Source: Bdellovibrionales bacterium (GTDB lineage: Bacteria; Bdellovibrionota; UBA1018). From it: 7,660 bases of DNA. A program made the position numbers and the translations under genes. The stretch's first letter is position 1, and each line of letters opens with the position of its first letter. The stretch spans positions 1 to 7,660 of the forward strand of contig JAGWZD010000093.1 of the NCBI GenBank assembly GCA_018968995.1. Direction: 5' to 3'. Below are positions 5,250-7,660 of this stretch, one piece after another. A model generated the notes under the pieces. It was not told the DNA's origin. It did no database searches and saw only the letters and a list, made by a program, of their open reading frames with translations.

Positions 5250-6356
5250 CTACTTCCGAAACACCTCGACCCGCTTCACGGCCCCACCCCAGGTAGGCTT
5301 CAGTGCCTCCTCTGTGATTGCCGCTCCTGTAGATCCCTTGCCTCGAAGGCACTGATCGAAAAAAAGAAGTGTTGCGGCACGCACCACTCGCTGCACATCG
5401 GCCCTTCCTGCTGAGGGCCTTCCCTGCTCGTCGCCTCCGGAGGAATCGGTAAAATCTAAATGACCAGCATCCGTAATCCAGACAAAGGCATTTTTGCCAT
5501 CACTCTTCGGCCAGAGCTCAAAGGACCTTAGCCGCGCTGCCGGCTCATCGCCGTTAGACTGACGATCGCGAGTTCCTGAGATGCCCAGAAGCGGAACCCG
5601 GAGCGAGCGGTAGCTCTCTTTTAAAAAAAACGGATCGCCGGGCGCCTGCGGAGAAAGTGCCACTGCACACTTGACCCTCGGATCGGAAAGATCAGGGCCC
5701 ACTCCAGTGCCCGGTGCGATTTTCGGCTCGATCCAATCCAAAGCGGGCCGCATACCGGCCACGGCCATCACGGTGTAAGCCCCAAACGAATGTCCCAAGA
5801 CGCCGATGCGCCCAAGATCCAGTCGCCCTTTGAGCTGAGGATGCGAGCGATTCCACTCCGTCAGCTGGTTGATCGCAAAGCTTATGTCTTTAGGTCTTGC
5901 CAGAACTTCCGTGGAGTCATGGATCATGTCCTTGAGGTTCTTAAGGACGCGCAGACTACTCTTCATGCGATCGGTATTGCTGCCGGTGTGCTCCAGGCAA
6001 AAGACGGCGTATCCGTGCGAGGCTAGATCGTCTGCCTGAGCAAAATGAGTGTCCCAGTTTCCACCAGCGCCATGCGAGATCAAAACCACCGGAAACGGCC
6101 CCCCCGACGACGGAAGATGCGCTTTGATTGGAACTCTTCGACCCTGGCTTGTGGGTTGGGCCTCTTGCCTGCGCCTGAATACCCGAAAACGCTCAGTTTT
6201 GACGGCTTTTTCGCGGGAGGAATCCACGAGGTCACGAAACTCCAGAAGCTCCACAGGAGACTTTGTAGATCCAGCAAGAGCAGGAGTAGCGACAAGACCA
6301 CTAGCCCAGATCGCAAATCCAAATACCATGAAGTTCCGAAGAGAAGCCGTTAACAT
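5250..6356 (-). CDS. Exported alpha/beta hydrolase, dienelactone hydrolase / PAF-acetylhydrolase type
   Basis: This 368-residue protein starts with a signal peptide (hydrophobic stretch about 9-26, then ATPALAG, with likely cleavage after ALA near residue 28), so it should act in the periplasm or outside the cell. The alpha/beta hydrolase elements appear in order: the oxyanion-hole segment SHGAGG at 94-99, the nucleophile elbow GHSFG at 188-192 with Ser190, an acid candidate Asp264 in GTRD, and the catalytic His299 in AGHLDF. This layout, with a lid-like insert at about 120-160, matches predicted dienelactone hydrolases (COG4188) and secreted PAF-acetylhydrolase-like esterases. The substrate is not predictable; a lipid or other ester is plausible. 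The ATG at 6356 is used; a second ATG nine codons later would shorten the signal peptide. No good ribosome binding site precedes either. It lies 52 bases after the gene for the exported 266-residue protein. Confidence 0.9.
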   Translation of the reverse strand: MLTASLRNFMVFGFAIWASGLVATPALAGSTKSPVELLEFRDLVDSSREKAVKTERFRVFRRRQEAQPTSQGRRVPIKAHLPSSGGPFPVVLISHGAGGNWDTHFAQADDLASHGYAVFCLEHTGSNTDRMKSSLRVLKNLKDMIHDSTEVLARPKDISFAINQLTEWNRSHPQLKGRLDLGRIGVLGHSFGAYTVMAVAGMRPALDWIEPKIAPGTGVGPDLSDPRVKCAVALSPQAPGDPFFLKESYRSLRVPLLGISGTRDRQSNGDEPAARLRSFELWPKSDGKNAFVWITDAGHLDFTDSSGGDEQGRPSAGRADVQRVVRAATLLFFDQCLRGKGSTGAAITEEALKPTWGGAVKRVEVFRK

Positions 6357-6408
6357 GATCTCAATCTATGATAAAAAGAGCTGCATGAACAGGCTTCAGC
6401 GTTCAATA

Positions 6409-7209
6409 CTAGGTCTTGAGCTGATAGCCCCACTTTTCAGCAAGAGGAGTCAGTCTCTTTCTCAAAACATCGCAGCGACCCCGAAACATTTTCTCATCAT
6501 CTGCCCTGCGCGCTTTTAGCTTTGAATTGACGTCACGCAGAAATCCCTCAGCTTTGCTGATGAACATTGTCGCTGCTTTGCGTTCGATTCTTTTAGACTC
6601 TTCGATAAATTTCCTGTCCTTTTCAGAAAGCTCCCTCTTTGGATAGGTCGTACGCCAAAATTCTTCAGGCCCCACGCTGCGCTCCAGTGACTCAAGGGCA
6701 ACAATGGCGCTCTCAGCAATGCGGAGGGTAAGATCCTCAGGGTCGCGTTGATGAGTCTTTCTTTCTCTTTGAATAAACTCCATGTGAATAAAGGACATCA
6801 GCACCGATACATTTACATCCATAAAACGGGCTACTGAAAGCTTCTCTGAAATCTTGGTGTAGCACTCCATAAAACTCTCATACTTTACACCAGGACAGAA
6901 CTGCTCGGGGCTAGTGAGGAGTTTCTTTTTAAAATTCTGAACCCGACAAACGTTCTCGCGATGTCTCTCATTGAACGCTAGAGCCAAAGGACCATTCATA
7001 TCAGCCGGTACGGGAATGTCCTCAGCTTTAAGCACGTCAGAACTAGACGAACAGTTTCCCTGGGGCCGCAAGTGTTTCTCAAACTGGACCGGCCACTGAT
7101 TGTCGTCGGCCCAACTCGTTACCGCCCCGATGAATAGCAGGCCAAAAACCGGCACAGCTCTACAAAGTCTATTCACCTTAGCCAGGCCCCAAGTGCAGTT
7201 CTTTATCAT
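6409..7209 (-). CDS. Exported protein of unknown function, helical and Cys-containing
   Basis: I do not recognise this 266-residue protein. It has a clear signal peptide: basic N-region, hydrophobic core AVPVFGLLFIGAVTSWA, and likely cleavage after Ala34 (SWA before DD). The mature part is rich in Lys, Arg and Glu. It has five cysteines at about 53, 88, 105, 116 and 246, suggesting disulfides, and looks mostly helical, with a possible coiled-coil stretch at about 192-255 (SEKDRKFIEESKRIERKAA and onward). I choose the ATG at 7209 because GAGGGT lies six bases before it. The upstream ATG at 7233 would add eight residues (MIFFEGAN), which would spoil the signal peptide's N-region and overlap that ribosome binding site. 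The gene stands 132 bases after the partial gene at the right edge and 52 bases before the hydrolase gene, on the same strand. It could be periplasmic or secreted. Confidence 0.82.
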   Translation of the reverse strand: MIKNCTWGLAKVNRLCRAVPVFGLLFIGAVTSWADDNQWPVQFEKHLRPQGNCSSSSDVLKAEDIPVPADMNGPLALAFNERHRENVCRVQNFKKKLLTSPEQFCPGVKYESFMECYTKISEKLSVARFMDVNVSVLMSFIHMEFIQRERKTHQRDPEDLTLRIAESAIVALESLERSVGPEEFWRTTYPKRELSEKDRKFIEESKRIERKAATMFISKAEGFLRDVNSKLKARRADDEKMFRGRCDVLRKRLTPLAEKWGYQLKT

Positions 7210-7215
7210 GTTAGC

Positions 7216-7221
7216 ACCCTC
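7216..7221 (-). promoter_or_regulatory. Ribosome binding site deciding the start of the 266-residue exported protein
   Basis: The minus strand reads GAGGGT six bases before the ATG at 7209. It supports this start over the ATG at 7233, which has only a weak AAATAAGAA before it. Confidence 0.65.
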
Positions 7222-7341
7222 AAAGAATATCATTTCTTATTTCAGAAAGATCAGAGGATCCCTCTTCTGATAGCTTCCTGCCGTTTCCTCTTCAGTTTCG
7301 CGAACAACCAAGCGGTGAAGAGAACGGAGTGATGCCTGACC

Positions 7342-7660
7342 TTAGCGCTCACCACCGAAAAGACCCTTGATTCCTTTGAGTAAGGCTCGCTGTCTGGCTT
7401 CAGGGCTATCGTCACTGTATTCTGAATGGATCTTGTCCAGCGCGGCAACACTGGGCATCGTCGGCCGTAGCCCGGCTGATTTATCAGCGATAAATTTCGC
7501 CAGCTCTTGTATCGCAGGGAGATCCTGATCGAGGTTGCGTGTGGCTCCCTTGAGCTCACCTGATGACGCCCTGCCTGTTTTGTCGATTCCAGCTAACCCT
7601 AAACTCGTCAAGCTCTTGCCTTGTACCGTTTGATTGAGGCTTTTGAATTGATAAGCTGAG
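7342..7660 (-). CDS. C-terminal part of an unknown protein, cut by the window edge
   Basis: On the minus strand the frame is open from the right edge to a TAA at 7342, giving 105 C-terminal residues beginning SAYQFKSLNQTVQGKS. A TTG at 7611 could be read as a start, but the frame continues upstream without a stop and no ribosome binding site favours it, so I treat the gene as partial. The visible part is hydrophilic: a Gly/Ser-rich stretch, then a probably helical segment (LPAIQELAKFIADKSAGLRP), and an end rich in basic residues (RALLKGIKGLFGGER). There is no membrane segment and no motif that I recognise. Overlapping frames in this stretch read as shadows (Arg/Ser-rich). Confidence 0.6.
   Translation of the reverse strand, partial: SAYQFKSLNQTVQGKSLTSLGLAGIDKTGRASSGELKGATRNLDQDLPAIQELAKFIADKSAGLRPTMPSVAALDKIHSEYSDDSPEARQRALLKGIKGLFGGER

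Noticed and set aside
5182..5352. Longer version of the DUF2461 protein starting at 5352
   Set aside because: The added residues overlap the end of the hydrolase gene and do not resemble the family, while a strong AGGAGGT supports the GTG at 5181.
6049..6519. 156-codon plus-strand open frame across the hydrolase start
   Set aside because: It is antisense to the signal peptide and N-terminal part of a well-supported hydrolase, and spans the gap into the next gene.
7250..7271. Stem ATCAGA/TCTGAT with an inner AGAGG/CCTCT pairing as a terminator of the partial gene
   Set aside because: The two pairings exclude each other, the stem is short, and only a poor T-rich stretch (CTTTCT) follows.
7251..7559. 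102-codon minus-strand open frame overlapping the partial right-edge gene
   Set aside because: It is Arg/Ser-rich with no motif; the other frame stays open to the edge and has a more protein-like composition.
1..7660. tRNA, rRNA, CRISPR array, riboswitch or complete insertion sequence
   Set aside because: No cloverleaf, regular repeat-spacer pattern, transposase or terminal inverted repeat pair was found by eye on either strand.

Overview
The window carries mid-GC bacterial DNA with many exported or membrane proteins of unknown function and no core housekeeping gene. A degraded RCC1-type repeat gene (motifs of the kind SAGGSHTCGV and CW-DNNFGQL), a YwqK/MORN-type membrane protein and several signal-peptide orphans fit a Bdellovibrionota-like or similar predatory or deltaproteobacterial-type genome. 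This assignment is inference and only moderately supported. No rRNA, tRNA, CRISPR array, complete insertion sequence or integrase is visible.

Layout: (1) 1-837, plus strand: the 3' part of a gene for a probably exported, Cys-containing protein of unknown function. (2) 907-2469, minus: a 520-aa protein with an N-terminal hydrophobic segment, three further membrane helices and a C-terminal block of 24-residue YwqK/MORN_2-type repeats; it converges with gene 1. (3) 2544 to about 3098, minus: the effector-binding half of a LysR-type regulator whose DNA-binding half is gone. (4) 3145-4107, plus: an intact class II Fic-family AMP transferase with a C-terminal winged helix. Its start lies immediately behind a strong twin-palindrome operator that covers the predicted -10 box. 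(5) 4108-4584: no intact gene; two hairpins, then an RCC1-repeat pseudogene on the minus strand. (6) 4585-7660, minus: a co-directional run, read from the right edge, of a partial unknown gene, a 266-aa exported unknown, an exported alpha/beta hydrolase of the dienelactone-hydrolase/PAF-acetylhydrolase type, and a DUF2461 protein. Gaps are 132, 52 and 68 bases, so the last three may share transcription.

The most informative region is 3060-4500. The Fic gene and its promoter lie exactly between two gene remnants, a LysR gene lacking its 5' third and an RCC1-repeat gene lacking its 3' end. Both are broken on the Fic-facing side. This looks like an acquisition plus deletion scar. The newcomer appears to carry its own control element: two TGATA-N-TATCA boxes over the core promoter, no Shine-Dalgarno sequence, a predicted transcription start at the ATG, and a winged helix in the product that could bind the boxes. 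This suggests a compact, self-regulated Fic module, but autoregulation is inference.
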